Source: Stereum hirsutum FP-91666 SS1 (Eukaryota > Basidiomycota > Agaricomycetes > Russulales > Stereaceae). From it: a stretch of 64,000 bases of DNA. The translations under genes and the position numbers were made by a program. Of this stretch, positions 1 to 12,785 are shown in pieces; positions within the stretch are counted from its first letter, which is position 1; each line of letters opens with the position of its first letter. The DNA lies in contig NW_006763139.1 of assembly GCF_000264905.1 (NCBI RefSeq), forward strand, positions 12,632-76,631, written 5' to 3'. The notes below the pieces were generated by a model, which made no database searches, was not told the DNA's origin, and worked only from the letters and a program-made list of their open reading frames with translations.

Positions 1-731
1 CGACACACTAGTGTTCGTCCATACGCCTTGGCGTCCCATCACACGCGCAGAAGATTCGCTCACATACCCTTATCGATATATGCTCTCTTGGGACGACCAG
101 CACTATACCAATGGTGCAATAATGGAGCTGCACAAGAAGGACGATGACAAGAGACGGACGGCTTTGGAGTGTCATGAGTTTTCCCGGGACCTGGTATTGC
201 TGAAACATATGGGAGCTCAATGTAAATACCTTCCATTTCTCCAATACTATAGTGTGTAGTCCCGGAGTTTGGAATTACCGTGTGGTCCAGGTAACAAACA
301 GTATGCCACAAAATAATAAGAAAATGAATTAATTGGGGAGGTCACACGGGTTAATTTCCCCTTCTGACAAGGTGATTCGTCAAAGTTGACAATCACCTTC
401 TTTTCGCCCTCACCGTAATTCACTGTTTTGGGGGGTGAAAGGTGAAAATCACGACTTGAGCGGTGAAAGTCAACCCGGGCCGCTCTCACAGTGATTGAGT
501 CTAGTGGCAGATAGTGGCGTAGGAACAGGATTTACAGAGGCACGAAGGTTCAAGGAAGTTTCTCCCGTCTGACATTGGAAGAACAATAGTGGCCACTGTG
601 TGTATCCCAGCCTCGCTCTATAAAAGCCTGGGAGTATTGCAACCCATTCCAACAGCAATTCATCCCTTCCTACTCCGTGTTAGAAATTCGTTGCAACTTA
701 TCTTCTCATCCCACCAATCCCTGCTTGAATC
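1..731. other. Left edge, no confident gene; promoter region of the next small ORF
   Basis: Short open frames exist on both strands but none shows a recognisable domain or consistent splice structure. The right end carries a convincing core promoter (separate entry). Confidence 0.4.
617..627 (+). promoter_or_regulatory. TATA box
   Basis: A CTATAAAAG core lies about 110 bases upstream of the ATG at 732. The tract between them is pyrimidine-rich, as in fungal core promoters. Confidence 0.45.
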
Positions 732-1114
732 ATGTCCCACCTTCTCGCAAAGGTCAACACCACCCTCAATACCATCTCGGCGCAAGCTCGCTCCCTGGGA
801 ACAGCTGCAATTACCTGGAGCAACAAGCTACCGAACCCTTATGGGAGAAATCCGCAGCGCAAAGCACAAATCGAGTCTTTGATCGTGGACTTCGATAAAG
901 ACAATGGTCTAAATGCTGTTAGCGCTGAGGCAGTGTTCGTCAATTTTCTGCTTTCATTGACCACAGTACAGGAGCTGACGATTTAAATCTAGATCGGTTG
1001 AACACGAGGGTGGGACAAACCCAAATGAACCTAATCATGTTACTGTTCGTTTCGAGAAGGACAACGGTCACGTCACCGTCCGCCACGTCCCTGTCTAGCT
1101 TGGGTCCCTGTAAG
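732..1114 (+). CDS. Possible small protein gene, structure unresolved
   Basis: An ATG at 732 follows a good TATA box and opens a frame starting MSHLLAKVNTTLNTISAQAR, reading to a stop at 984-986. Downstream, another frame at about 1000-1090 reads NPNEPNHVTVRFEKDNGHVT and looks coding. I could not join the two with a normal intron that preserves frame: the available donors are all in the wrong phase. It may be a small gene with an unusual splice, or a decayed one. Both segments contain an F-acidic-KDNG peptide, which may be chance. No family is recognised. Confidence 0.25.
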
Positions 1115-1945
1115 TACGATACCTACCATTGCCATGTTACGTGTTTGAATGCTGACTTGTGCATCAGAGCTACTGCCGCGCACTTCTTATTAACTGTGTA
1201 CTTTCTCATTACTTTTTTTTCGGAACCTATGGTAGTCGATACATGGCGACAGTCTTCAAGACATTGCGCGCAAAAGGCAAGAACCTTGCAAGGAATGAAA
1301 GTAGCAGCCGGTGGTGATTAAAGGAAGTCCGAGGGCTAAAGCCTGCCGAGTGTCAGACTTTTGCTAGCTCAAGGCCGACAAGAGCGTTGGAGCACGTCCG
1401 AGCGTAGTCTCGAAATCCAGACTCTAAAGATCGAGGAAGACAGTCGTTCCTCTTCACTATAGAGTCTGGAGTCTACGTCGGGCTGCTTCGCCAAACCTAA
1501 TAATCCAGGAAACAGTCAGGTGTCCGAACCTAGGCAGTGTCCCTGACAGCAGCGCCAGATCTTTCTAAGCATACCGATATTGTCAATCTCTCCGACTCGC
1601 AGTATAGACAGCGAGTGTGTGACTTGTCGCCGTCAAGGAATCACTGAGGTAGTCCTCAGCTCGCCGCAAGGAAGCTGACATGAGCGTCGAAACAATGCCT
1701 GAGAGCACTATCCTATGTGGACCATGGGATGGGAGAGTCGACCGAGATTATTTGAAACAACACAAACGATTGCGTAGACAACGTCGAAACCGATGTCGTG
1801 ATCCGACATTCTGGGTGAAATTACTTACAAGGCCCAGTACGGTGAACAAAGACACCTATTGACCCAATCAATGTGTTAGCTTTGTAATACTTGATAGTAT
1901 AATTTCATACATACCTTCCATAGCGGAGCCTCGCAATTCTCCCGC
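987..1945. other. Intergenic, contains one imperfect hairpin
   Basis: Apart from the second coding-looking segment at 1000-1090, no gene is visible. An interrupted palindrome lies at 1417-1469: outer arms 1417-1426 and 1460-1469, inner arms 1433-1438 and 1447-1452. Confidence 0.4.
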
Positions 1946-3433
1946 TCACAGAGACGGTACCAATCCTTTACCACTACCTCGTTCTATCTTATCCTTGTCC
2001 TCCTCCCACTGTGGTCTCGCCAACCTAAACCCCTCGCCCACCCGCGCATACGTAACGTCCCCTAACCTTCCCACCGCCCTGAACTTCGCTGGATCTACCG
2101 TCCTATTCTCCGTCAATACGTCCTTCCTAACATGTATATATTTGACGAGTCCGAGAATGAGTGTGGTAGAAACTTTGCCGGTGGTGGGTGAAGGGATGTC
2201 GTGCGCCGCGTACAGGGTGCATTCCATCGAGAAGGCAGATTCGAGGACGCGTGGTGGCTTGACGTGGATCTAAATATGATAAGAGGGATATTGATTGTCA
2301 GCTATTGTGGGAGTTATTGGACGCATGGGCGAGCGGAAAATGGAACGAAGGTGAAGAGTATTGACAGGGATGAAGGGTTTGAGACTGCGCTCGAGTTACA
2401 AGGAATGATCGTGGGTGGTCAAACCTTACAACAGCGTCATCAAATTACTGCACGTTATCAGGCTACAGAGATGCTAAAAAAATCTTATACAGAAAATATC
2501 AGGCCTCGTCACGAGATCTTTGCGAGAATGCGGCAACAGTGCCCAAACGTCGACGACTACGTGCATCAAGCTATCGCAGTAGGAATAGACGCCAGCGAAC
2601 GAGAGAAACTAAGATTGATGCGATACGATCACAGGTATGCCGACCGAGATAGATGGAGAGCGAGCAGCCGAGGAAGTGATCGATCCCAGGGCCAGATCAA
2701 GTCCCAATATTTTCGCTGAAGGATTACCGTAGCTCGAGGAGTAAACCAAGGAGGGTAGAAGCACTCACGCTGGGCTCCTTCGTCAATCCACTGATCTCCC
2801 ACTCGTCCACCCCGTGCGGCGCATCGATCGACGTGATATTCGCGTTCTCAATGAACGGTTCACTAATAATGTTGACCGTGAACTCTTTCGTGGCTTTGAT
2901 ATTGGCGACTGTATCCTTAGGGCGCGGGGAGCCATCGGGGTTGCTGTTCGCCGAGATCGAGATCGAGATGAGGGCTGGGTTGGGTGAGACTTGGTTGAAC
3001 CAGCTATGGGTGTTCCGCAAACGAGAAGATGCAGAATTCAGTGACATCAATGGCGCGGGAAAAAGAGAAAATAATGACCTAAATGGTGCAAGGTTCGCAA
3101 TACCGCCTTCGCTGAGAGTCGAAACGAATGCGATGGGACGTGGCACGATCCCACTGATCATCAACTTGTAGATCTGCCTGAGATGCGATAACGAAAGCTG
3201 TCAGGGTTCCTTTACCACAGACCGCAGTATCATACGAAAACTGCAAACACATACGCAGGGGTTTCCTTCGAGATATCGAAAACCTCCCAACCTTCCTTTG
3301 CTCCATCGGCCCAGTCTTTCCCTTGCTCCGTGCTCGTAACGGGGTCACGATAGTTGAACGATGGGTTCGGCGGAGCGGTATGCTTGAATCGATAGTCCTT
3401 GTCGAAGGATGGGAGATTCTCGTTTGGTGACAT
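1946..3433 (-). CDS. Flavin-reductase-like domain protein
   Basis: A flavin reductase-like (FMN-binding split-barrel, PF01613-type) protein of about 278 residues. Exons on the minus strand read 3433-3255, 3177-3079, 3003-2769 and 2269-1946. Joined, they give the family's conserved run: GIVPRPIAFVSTLSEGGIAN (FMN-binding segment), then a split SWFNQVSPNP, then DTVANIKATKEFTVNI, and finally VGRLGDVTYARVGEGFRLAR. Members bind FMN and are thought to supply or use reduced flavin; the true substrate is unknown. Introns 1 and 2 are about 75 bases, but intron 3 is 499 bases and carries an open frame on the opposite strand. The protein on both sides of that intron joins without loss, so the gene looks intact. 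Start chosen at the first ATG, which gives the usual N-terminus. Confidence 0.85.
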
Positions 3434-4351
3434 TGCGAGCTCTGATCAGGATGCGAAGATATTTCAAGGCCTATGAAAGAAGGTGGGAAGAGTTGGGGAG
3501 GAGAGCTGGGGCTGGAGGGTTCGGCGTCGCCGAGGAGAACGAGTAATCCGTTTTATGACTTAGGGGGCCCATCGTAGACAAAAGGGAACGGTGAGAGTAT
3601 GTGTGACAGAGATGGCGTTTTGGGTGTCGGGTTTTACGGTGTGAGAGCACGATTAGTAAAGTAAATGACATCATGGTGAGCTTGCATACTCAGGACGAAG
3701 TATAAGCTTAAGAACATCCTCAGTTCACACAGACAAGCAAAGAGCATTAGACAGCCTGAGGGAGCCCAATCCGTGACAACAAATGTAGTCGAAGTGATCA
3801 TTGACGGAGACGCAATTGAAGACGACGTCAGCATCAAAATCTGCAATGATCCCAATTTCTGCATTTGTGATTCTGCCTTCGTGATGAGGCCATTCGTGAC
3901 CACAATCATTTTAATAGAACTCAAGCAGTGCAGGAGTAGAAGTCGTAACGGGTGCAAGAAATTGAGAACGTCGAAGTCATGAGCAAGCGTGATGAAAGAT
4001 TGAGAAGACCGAAAGGGGCAGAAACCCTGTGGCGGGGTTAGGGGTTAGATAACGTCGATGTCCCCAGCTTTCCGAAAAAGGGAACTGGAGGCGAGTCAGT
4101 GATGAAGCTCGCTAGACTGTTCTTGTCTCCTTTCTCTTGTCGACCACCACCATCTGCGCTCGACCACCCACGCTCTAACCCAACGCAACCCATCGAATCT
4201 TTACACAACGCAATACTTATTTCTTGACTGTATACTGTCCGCTTTGAACTGCTCATATTCATAATATTTATTCCGCTCGGCTCTCTTGGTTCATTCGTCT
4301 GCGATATCGTCGCTATCTCCACTTTCTCCCTATACCTCATCGCTCCGTTTA
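3434..4351. other. Divergent promoter region, no gene seen
   Basis: This lies between the divergently transcribed flavin-reductase gene and the disordered-protein gene. Short open frames here show no family likeness. Confidence 0.4.
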
Positions 4352-6419
4352 ATGCCATCTCGCAGCGCTCGCAATGCCAAATATCTTCAACAAGAACGAG
4401 AACAGCAACAGAACTCTGACAACAGCGACAATCCGAATTCTAACATCCTGGCTAATTTACCATCGGACCTTTCATTCGACGATACACCACCATCACCACC
4501 GCGCACTATGTCACTCGACTTCGACGATCCGCCAGGACAGTCGACGAACATGTTTGAGCCTACGTCACACGCTCTCGAACGTGTAGAGGACGCGATGGAG
4601 TTTGGGAGCGGTATGGGTACAGGCTTTGGTAGTGGCGCAGAGGAGGGTACGGCAGCCGTTCCGAGTGGAGTGGAGGAGATACAGGGTGGTGTTCCATTGC
4701 CTTTGACTTCTACGTAAGTCTCCAAACTTGTCTCTTTCTCTGTTATTCTCGCGCACTCTGGAAGTGCTGCGTTTTGGAAGGTCGTAATGCAATTCTGGCC
4801 CAAGTACGAACGTGCCACGTCGCTACGCCACACAGCGATCGGAACGGTCTAGATACTGCACAGTAATGGGGTCCGTACACGCACGTCGAAGCGATCGTGA
4901 ACGGTCAACGTCAACTTGCGTTACTCTGCATGGATCAATCTCGTCGCGAGAATGATCCGCACCGTTACAGTGTGGCACGGTATGGAAGCTGTGCACGATG
5001 ATTGTGTGGCGAGGGCCTACTCGTGTAGAGAGCGTGTTGCATATCTCGAACGCCTTATATCATGGCCTTCGTCCATATAGGGGCACAATGCCATACCAAT
5101 TCGTTCCGTTATACTGCATCTACAACTACTATCTACCATTCCCTTGCGCTCTGTTCCTCATTGCTCCTTTCAACTCGCTCAAATCTCAAAACTGAATTAT
5201 TTATCTTCCGCTCTACCGCAGTCGCACAACCCGCAAGAAACGTCCGAAGAAATCTCACTCTCAAACTCACGACATGCACCTCTCCGCCACTGTCGCATCA
5301 GTAGCCGAGAGCTCGCTCGCCACACCACCCGCAACCGACCTTGGAACACCCTCTCCTTCGCCTGGCCCCCCTGACGTCGATTCTGCTCGCTCGTCTCCTT
5401 ACTCGCATGGGTCATCGTTTCCCCCGTCGTCTAGACCGCCTTCGATCCCATCTTCGTCCCTTCCTCCGTCTGCGGTAACATCTCCTCGATCAACAACCCA
5501 GCTCGGTCTCCCATCTGCACATCCTCCTGCACCGGAGATGATTAGTCCCCAGAGCTATCCGTACGCGAGGACTTCGTGTGACGACGCGACTGACTCGCAA
5601 CCACAACGGTCCCAGCCGTCATCGAGGAGCGGAAGTATGCGAAACGGCGGTAGGGGTGGTGGAGGTGGAGGAGTACAGCAGCAGAGGGAGAGGTCACTGT
5701 CGACATTCGAGGAGGAATTTAGAGCCGCTTTCGATTCGTCCCCTTCTCCCTCGCCTGCGCCAGCGCGAGCTCCCGCTTCGGAAACGAAACCTCCTAGAAC
5801 AGCTCGTCACGTCAAGCAACATCGTTCGACTCGCGCTATCGAGCCTCAGCCTCAGTCGGGATCGGAACCTGTACCCGAACCCGAATCGACTTTCAACTTC
5901 GCCTTCGACCAGGATCCTACACCGACGCTTGCACCTTCCGAGCCGGCGAAGACGATCCGTTCATTGCGGCCGCCTCGTTTGCCTCCAGCCGTGCAACCAG
6001 CAGGGCTTTCGCCCATATCTGCGCCCTCGATATTGGAGGAGAGGACTAGAAGGACGAGAGGTTCGATCGCTCAGGGCGACGAGTATGGGTATGGATTGAT
6101 GGCGAACGTCGAGAACTACGGCAGAGGAGACTATGGAGACGGGAGGTACGGAGTTGGTGCAGGTAGAAGAGAGGAACCGGTGGAGGACGAAGAGATGGGG
6201 CATGTTCGGGCGCCGGTTTTGGCCAGGTACGTTTTGATTATCCTCATCTACTGTTTTCTGTTTCCTGCCTGTCAATTTTCTTTCGTTTTTGGTCCTTTCA
6301 GTGGTGCTTTTTTTTTGCCTTTGAGTACGATGAGCGACTTGCGGGCTCTCATACGACGCAGAGGGCTTGATGTTCAGTTGTCCGCACAGCGCTTATCATG
6401 CAAGGCACGACTTATGTGA
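4352..6419 (+). CDS. Ser/Pro-rich disordered protein of unknown function
   Basis: Proposed exons 4352-4713, 5222-6226 and 6302-6419 give a frame-consistent protein of about 494 residues. It begins MPSRSARNAK and is acidic and low in complexity. After the first splice comes a basic run RKKRPKKSH that could be a nuclear signal, then Ser/Pro-rich and Gly-rich stretches, and one short hydrophobic-acidic motif LSTFEEEFRAAFDSS. No domain is recognised. Intron 1 would be 508 bases, so an alternative is a separate gene starting at the ATG at 5274; a TATA-like ATATAG around 5077 fits that option. Intron 2 is 75 bases and in frame, so its retention would add a hydrophobic stretch. Confidence 0.45.
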
Positions 6420-7174
6420 ATGATGTTGCGCCGCGGCGCAAGATTGCCCGCATCGTTCATTTTCAATTCGGTCTCTTGTTCTGTTTCGTACTGGGAGGAC
6501 ACAAGCGGTTGGATTACGACGTGAGCTCGTATACCAATTCGCAGCGAGCTTTGAGCGCTCATGCGGGGAAAATTATATCCGTGTTGAGGAATCGTTGTCG
6601 ACTTGCTGCAGCAGCACGGATCAAGTTTGCCTCATCGAAAATCGTGTGGCATGTTATAATTAGTGCGGCCTCGCAAATTTGTCTGTTCCACGGATCTGAT
6701 TCGCGCGCATCACACACGGATTTCGGTGTACTCTATATACACCCTCAGCCAGATAGCGGTACCCGAGCCTAACCTACAGGCTACTGTATTTTAGCTTCAG
6801 AGGACCCTTATAGGTTGACAGGGTTACAGTAAATTAGTCGTCCTACATATGTAGGCTTCAAAGCTCGTTATCTTATTCGTTCCCGTGCGCATCATGATGA
6901 CTCGAGATCCCGCTACTTCTCTTGACGATCAGTGTCGTGCCCGAGACACGTTGTGATTGGGGGCATCTCCTAAGATCCTTGTCCTCACGCTCAGTCATAT
7001 AGACTCCGGTCGAGTCCGTTGTTCTCGACGTCCATAACCCCCTTCTCCGTTATTTTTCGTAGTTCTTATCCAGCCGTTCCCTCTCTGTTTTATGCATTTT
7101 TCTTATCTTTGATTGTTCGACCGATTTGGCGGCGTCTGTACTCACAAATTCTCTTTCTTTCTTTTCTATCGTCA
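6420..7174. other. Intergenic and 5' untranslated region of the BCAS3-like gene
   Basis: No gene is seen. The last 150 bases are strongly T/C-rich, as expected just upstream of a fungal start codon. An open frame through that tract extends the BCAS3-like protein but reads as untranslated leader. Confidence 0.4.
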
Positions 7175-10100
7175 ATGTCTTCGTCGCATCACCGCTACCC
7201 GCCCGATTCAACGACTCGCCACCCGTCGTGCTTACCCTACCTGGACTACGACTTCGATTTCGACCACAACTACGACGCTCACGACCATCCAAACCACACC
7301 ACTGCCGCTCCCTCGACCTCAAACGCCCACAATAGGCACCACACGCGGCTTGAATCCCTTACTCGCACCGTGAAGACCTACGTTCCCTCCTCCATCCCGT
7401 CTCTTCCTACCGGACTTCCCTCTCTCCCCAGCAACCTCCCTTCACTCCCTTCTAACCTGCCATCACTTCCAACATCAATGGGCGGCTTGGGCATCTCCAT
7501 TCCTTCCGCGGTCCCTTCGCCTCCGAGGGTTTCGAGGCCTGGCGCATTCGGAAGTATGACTTCGCCTTCGAGCGCAGGGACGAATCAACAGCAGCAGCAG
7601 TACGGCCAGCCAGCGTCACAGGGATGGAATGTTGGAATGGGAGGGTCTGGTGGAGACGGCGAAGTGTTCGGGTTGGACGAGGACGATGCACGTGCGGTTG
7701 GCGATGGGCACGAAGAGATGAGGAGAGGGGTAGGCTACCCCGGTGCCCACGTTCTTCGGGACGAGAACGTTGTGGATGGGGGGAGGGTCTTGTGGTCTAG
7801 ATGGGACGTCTTACCCGCTCCTGCGAAAGGTCATGGCAAAGCCAGGTGCGTACTCGGAATCTGGGGTAGAATGCCACACGACTGACTTTGCTCACTCATT
7901 ACGTCGGCCCATTAATTTCGCAGACACCTCCTATTCGTAGGTTACACCACCGGCCTGCACATCTGGGATTGCACAAACCTCGAGCGAGTGCATGAGGTTT
8001 TGAACCTCTCCGCGTCGACCTACAGACAGTCGAGGACGTCCTGGGGTAGGGTGCGCTTCGCTGCCGTGTTGCCTACACCGGCTGGTGGGACTGGGAGTGA
8101 AGTGGAGGACGCTTTCGTAGAGAAGAGGCCTTTGATCGGGGTTGTGTACGTCCAATTCCTCGCGTTGCTTTCTTCTTTTCCTCCACGCGAGCTAATTGGT
8201 GCTGTGACGTCGAACAGTGCCCAACGACCACGCGAAGAGCCCGAATTTATTGTATATTCGCTTTCGAGCCACGAGGTGGTGAACAGGCGGCCCATTCCCG
8301 GCCTTGTATCATTTTTGTCCAACGCAAGCTTCATCATTATCGTACGTGCCATCTTTGCTTATTTCAGGGGCGACGTTAACCTAGTACGCGATATAGAGCA
8401 CATCAAACCCAGCAACTCTCAGAATACTATCATCTTGTACACTTTCATCGTTATACTTAATCCCGGCCCCTTCACTTTCACTCATTCTTTCCACTACACC
8501 ACGCATAACAAACAACACGAATCAATTCACGACCCCAAGTAGGAGTACGACGAACGCAAACCAACAATATCAACAACATAAGGATACCAGTGTATTATTA
8601 AATCAGACCACCACCGCTCCATCTCCTTCCTCGATTCATAATCATCTAGACACGGTTCCCCAACCCGTATTCGCTCTCTCTGGCCGGCTGCTCGCTTTCG
8701 CCTCTCCACCTCCACGTCCCGACTCCCCCGCATCAACCTCTACCTCCAGGCAACCTCGCGAACGTACTTCTACACGAACTGATTCGACCGTCGGTTCCGT
8801 CGGAGGTATCGGTGCAGGCGTTCGTGGAATTGGAGGCATGTCCCAGGCTGAATTGGGCAACGCGGCATTGAAGGTTGGCGGGACGGTCCTCAGTGGGCTG
8901 TGGAGTGCGGGGAGGGGTGCGTATTCCGCTGCGAGGACAAAGATGGCGGGTGAAGGTGGGGCGTCGTCCCCGACGACGCCTACGTCGGTGGATCCAAGAG
9001 TTCAGGCAGCTGGAGGTGGATTAGCGGGGATGTGGTTTTCGAAGAGTGCGCCAGCAGCAAGTCAGAGGGCTTACGCAGCCGATGGGGGTAGGGTCGTTAG
9101 TTTGAACGAGGAAGCGACCGCAAGAGCGAGGGAGGAGGGCATGGAACCGATGATGAGTACTTCCTCGGTTTCGGACAAGCCGGCTGGATCGTTCGTCACC
9201 ATCGTCGATCTGCAGCCTCTATTGACATTGGGAGGCAATGACGATACCGAGACCAAGCCGGAGACGTTGGCCGAGTTTCTGGCACTCAAGAGACAGGCAG
9301 TCTCCGGCTTGAAGTTCTCGGAGGATGGCGCGAATATCGTGGTTGTACCGGAGGATGGACAAGTCGGAAGAATGTTTGCGGTTCGGCCGAGGTCGAGGGC
9401 ACTGAGGAGGTTGAAGAGGGGGGGCGCTCAGGCAGTTGGTGCAGGCAGCGAGGACGAAGCTGTGAAGGTATGTTCCCCGTTTTCTTTTGTCCTCAACGAC
9501 TTTTATCTGCAGCGGTTCGTCATTAACACATTCTTTCTGGCTAGGACGATGGTGCACCATGGCATATGTATGACCTGCGAAGAGGCCGAACGAATGCGAT
9601 CATCGACGGGATTGATATTTCGTCCGATGGTAGATGGGTGGCGATGGGTTCAAGAAAGAGGACGATCCACGTCTTCGCGACGAACCCATACGGTGGCAAG
9701 GCTGATGAGTATTCGCATACGGGCGGTAGGGTTGTCAACTGCAAGGAACTTGTAAGTTGTCCGTCCAGGCTTCTGTGTGGCATGTACTGACCAGGCCTCG
9801 GTGCAGCAGCCGTTATCAACGAGCTTGTCCCCCATCGTTCGGTTACGTGCCACAGCCCCCCCATCATCGACGAATGAGCAGCTTCCACCATCGCTATCGT
9901 TCGCATTCCTAAATCCTGCCCTAGACACAGTCCCTCAACAACTCCTTCCACCCGCGTCAATATCCACTCCAACCTCTTCGGCCCCAAGTTCAATCAGTTC
10001 ATCGCCATCACGAGGGCTGGAGCCGATTTCCCCGACCCAGCGCCTTCGCCGGCCGACAAACTACCAGGATATACTCGTCTTCGACGAAGCCGACAGCACG

Positions 10101-11441
10101 CTCTCACTTCGTCGTTTCTTCGTTGATCCCAAGGCAGTCGAGCAGAACCTCAAAGTCCCAGGCTCCGTTCCCGGTTTCGGCGGAACTTCGATATCTTTGC
10201 CAAGCAGATCTTCGCTTGGATGGATGTCAGGAGCTGGAACGTCTCCTCAACCTACAGGACAAGCAGGTCGCATAGTGAGTAGTGGAGGCAGTGCTGGCCC
10301 TAGTAGCTCCGCATTATCGGTAATGATGGAGAAAGGGAGGGAGATCGCGGGTAGGGAGGTGGATGTTGCTTCTTGGAACCTGAAGAGGGGAGAGAATTGG
10401 CCAGAGGTTAGGAAGGCCGTGAGGAATGCTCAGGGGGACGTGAAGCCGATCGCATCGAACAAGTACGTTTTCCTTGTTTTCCCGCCGATCCAGCGTACTG
10501 ATGGTGGTATCGCTAGCTGGTTGGCCCATGCCGAGCTACAGACTTGCTCCCATCTGCCTCTCGTGCTCCCTCGACCAATCTATCTCAACCACCAGTTCTC
10601 CTTCCACACTCTAGGCGATGATTACCACGCACTTATACGTCGCTATCATTTCGACTTCCACGCTACCCGCATTGAAGTCCGAAAGGAAGTTCAGATCAGC
10701 GCGTACACCGCCGGGGGCAACGGCGAGTCGTTCATCGACGACTCCCAAGCTGGCCTTCAACACCTCGGCCGTTCTTCATCCTTCGACGAGCCGCTCTCTT
10801 CTGCAATTTCAAGCGACCTTTCGCACCTCATGGCTTCATCGCCACCCGTCATCCCTATGTTCCCGAATGGCGGCGTCGGGTCGAATTCGTTCAGGAATTC
10901 GTTACCTGTGAACAGGATGGCGGCAGGTCTGAGTGAAGGTGTCAGCGAAGGTTTGGGAAGATTGCGGCGCGAGATCGGGAGGGTTCGGTCGCCGAGAATG
11001 AGCGCGAGCGGGGGTTCGAGGCCCGACAGTCGTGGTCTGATCGGAAGCGTTGGGACGAGCTATGGCGAGGACGACGCGAGGGCGGTGGCGCTTGAGTTCG
11101 ACGAAGAGGACGAGGACTTCATGTTGGCGAGGGACCCGTCGTCTGCTACGCAGGACGACGACGAGTCACAGTCTGCTCCATCGATTTCGACACCGTCATC
11201 TACTGGAATCGTTGGACGTCCTGCAGCGAAGGGCCATGATGATGAGCATGGTGATACCGGAAGGGACGACGATGGGACGTGGATGGAATGGGACGAAGAG
11301 GATCAGAGGGTGCTTGAGGATGCGGAGCAGTTCCAGGAGATATCCGTGGTTGGGTTCATGGATGAGGAGCAGGAGCAGCAGTCTCAGGCGAAGACGAATG
11401 CGAAGGGTAGGAGTAGGAAGGTCAGGGGAAGGATGGCGTAG
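7175..11441 (+). CDS. BCAS3-like WD40 protein
   Basis: A large protein of about 1,291 residues. Exons read 7175-7845, 7924-8145, 8218-8341, 8397-9467, 9545-9751, 9807-10462 and 10517-11441, all joining in frame. Conserved parts in order: an N-terminal SLTRTVKTYVPSSIPS segment, HLLFVGYTTGLHIWDC (first beta-propeller blade), PEFIVYSLSSHEVVNR, PVFALSGRLLAFASPPP, DISSDGRWVAMGSRKRTIHV (later blade), and the C-terminal BCAS3 domain around NYQDILVFDEADSTLSLRRF and LGDDYHALIRRYHFDF. BCAS3 proteins form a PROPPIN-like WD40 fold; the mammalian protein joins PHAF1 at autophagic membranes. A role in fungal autophagy is inference. The tail is long, acidic and disordered. Start at 7175 is preferred because the upstream tract is T/C-rich leader. 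Confidence 0.85.
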
Positions 11442-12785
11442 GTGTAGAGGAGTAAGTGTTCGTGTGGCGCGGTGGCGCTTGGATATCGATAACAGTTACC
11501 AAACATTCTTCGACCTCACTGAATTCACTCTTTTGTTCAGCAACGGACTCCCGCCTCTCTTCTCACAGAGCGTGGTACATACGTTTAGTTCTGATTCACT
11601 TCGTGAACACCTGGACTACTGCGTACATACACGCTTCACGAGCAGAGCTTCTGGCTTGTCACTTGTGTAAGATAAATACTTCATAGTACTTATGTAGTAG
11701 CGGTACTTCTTGTTACTCCGCGGTGAAGAATGGAAGTATATTTGAGGATCAGTGAACTGCTGTGTATTTCGCGTAGTCTCAATCAACATCACACGGAGCG
11801 AGCGCGTTCGCGATATTGAGTATGCGGACTAGATAGGCCGTCGCAGAGACATACGGTCGCATCAGTAGACCATGCGCATTCATGATGGAGAGAGTTAGAC
11901 CTTGGGATCGTTCGACATCACGATGTGCACTCGACGAGCACTCTAGTACGGTTGCTCCGCACGCACTGCCCCGCTTCTCACTGACACCTTGCTGACGAAA
12001 CACGGCAGAAGAGGACAAAAGCGAAACAGTGGTATATACATATCATATAGTCCGAACCTTGGACCTGGCGCCATGTCCATAGATATCACGGAGACTCGGA
12101 TGAGATACATGGATGCGTGTAAGAATCAAGACTAACAGCAACTGCCAGTAATTGTAAGGTCCATTCAGAGACGAAATAACGTTCGTGATGTCGAGAGCAA
12201 GAGTATTCGTCCGTCGTCCATATCGTTGTCCATAATCATATCGCAAACTCTGAATCGAGAGTCCAAGGATCGCATGCAATGTCTGTGTGTGTGGTCCATT
12301 TCGATGCGAAATAACGTTCGTGATGTCCATAGAGCATCGTTGTCCATGTCCACATCATCGTCCATAATCGTATCTCAAACGCAAGCGTCCACGTCCAAGG
12401 CTCGATCGCGTTCAACATTGAGAGATCACCAACGGAACAGAGAAATCAATCATTCAAACCAAGGAACAAAACAAGAGTCAGAGTCAAAGACAGGGCGGGG
12501 TAAAACACTAAAAAGAAAGTGGTATACGTTGTAAGGTAGGTAGCTTCCAACGAAAGTTCGGTGCGGTTTCGGTATCGTTTCGGTGTGCGATCCCAAAAGA
12601 AAAGAATCCATATCGATATCGAGAAAGGGTTGGTGGGTGGGTGGGTGGGTGTGTAAGTTTGCAGGCTCATGTCCATCATAGATTCTCACTCTCCGTCCAC
12701 TCTACTCCTTCAATCAATCCAAACTCCAGCCTCTCACGAAAGAAAATCAATGTCAAGTGCATAAAGATGTGCCCAGATCAAACGC
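11442..12785. other. Convergent intergenic region with a tandem duplication
   Basis: This lies between the 3' ends of the BCAS3-like gene and the glycoprotein gene. It holds two imperfect copies of a segment of about 90 bases (separate entry) and a run of GGGT repeats near 12631-12650. No gene is seen. Confidence 0.5.
12158..12380. repeat. Two diverged direct copies of a ~90-bp segment
   Basis: Copy 1 spans about 12158-12252 and copy 2 about 12293-12380. Both run from GGTCCATT, through GAAATAACGTTCGTGATGTC, to CGTCCATAATC, then a nearly shared end TATC(G/T)CAAAC. Spacing and small internal gaps differ, so this is an old local duplication rather than an array. Confidence 0.7.

Noticed and set aside
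6228..6300. Transmembrane segment in the disordered protein (YVLIILIYCFLFPACQ)
   Set aside because: It lies between a GTACGT donor and a TTTCAG acceptor and is T-rich, so it is more likely a retained-frame intron than a membrane span.
8342..8367. 26-base intron in the BCAS3-like gene
   Set aside because: Too short to splice. The acceptor at 8396 gives a 55-base intron and restores the conserved STSNPATLRILSS segment.
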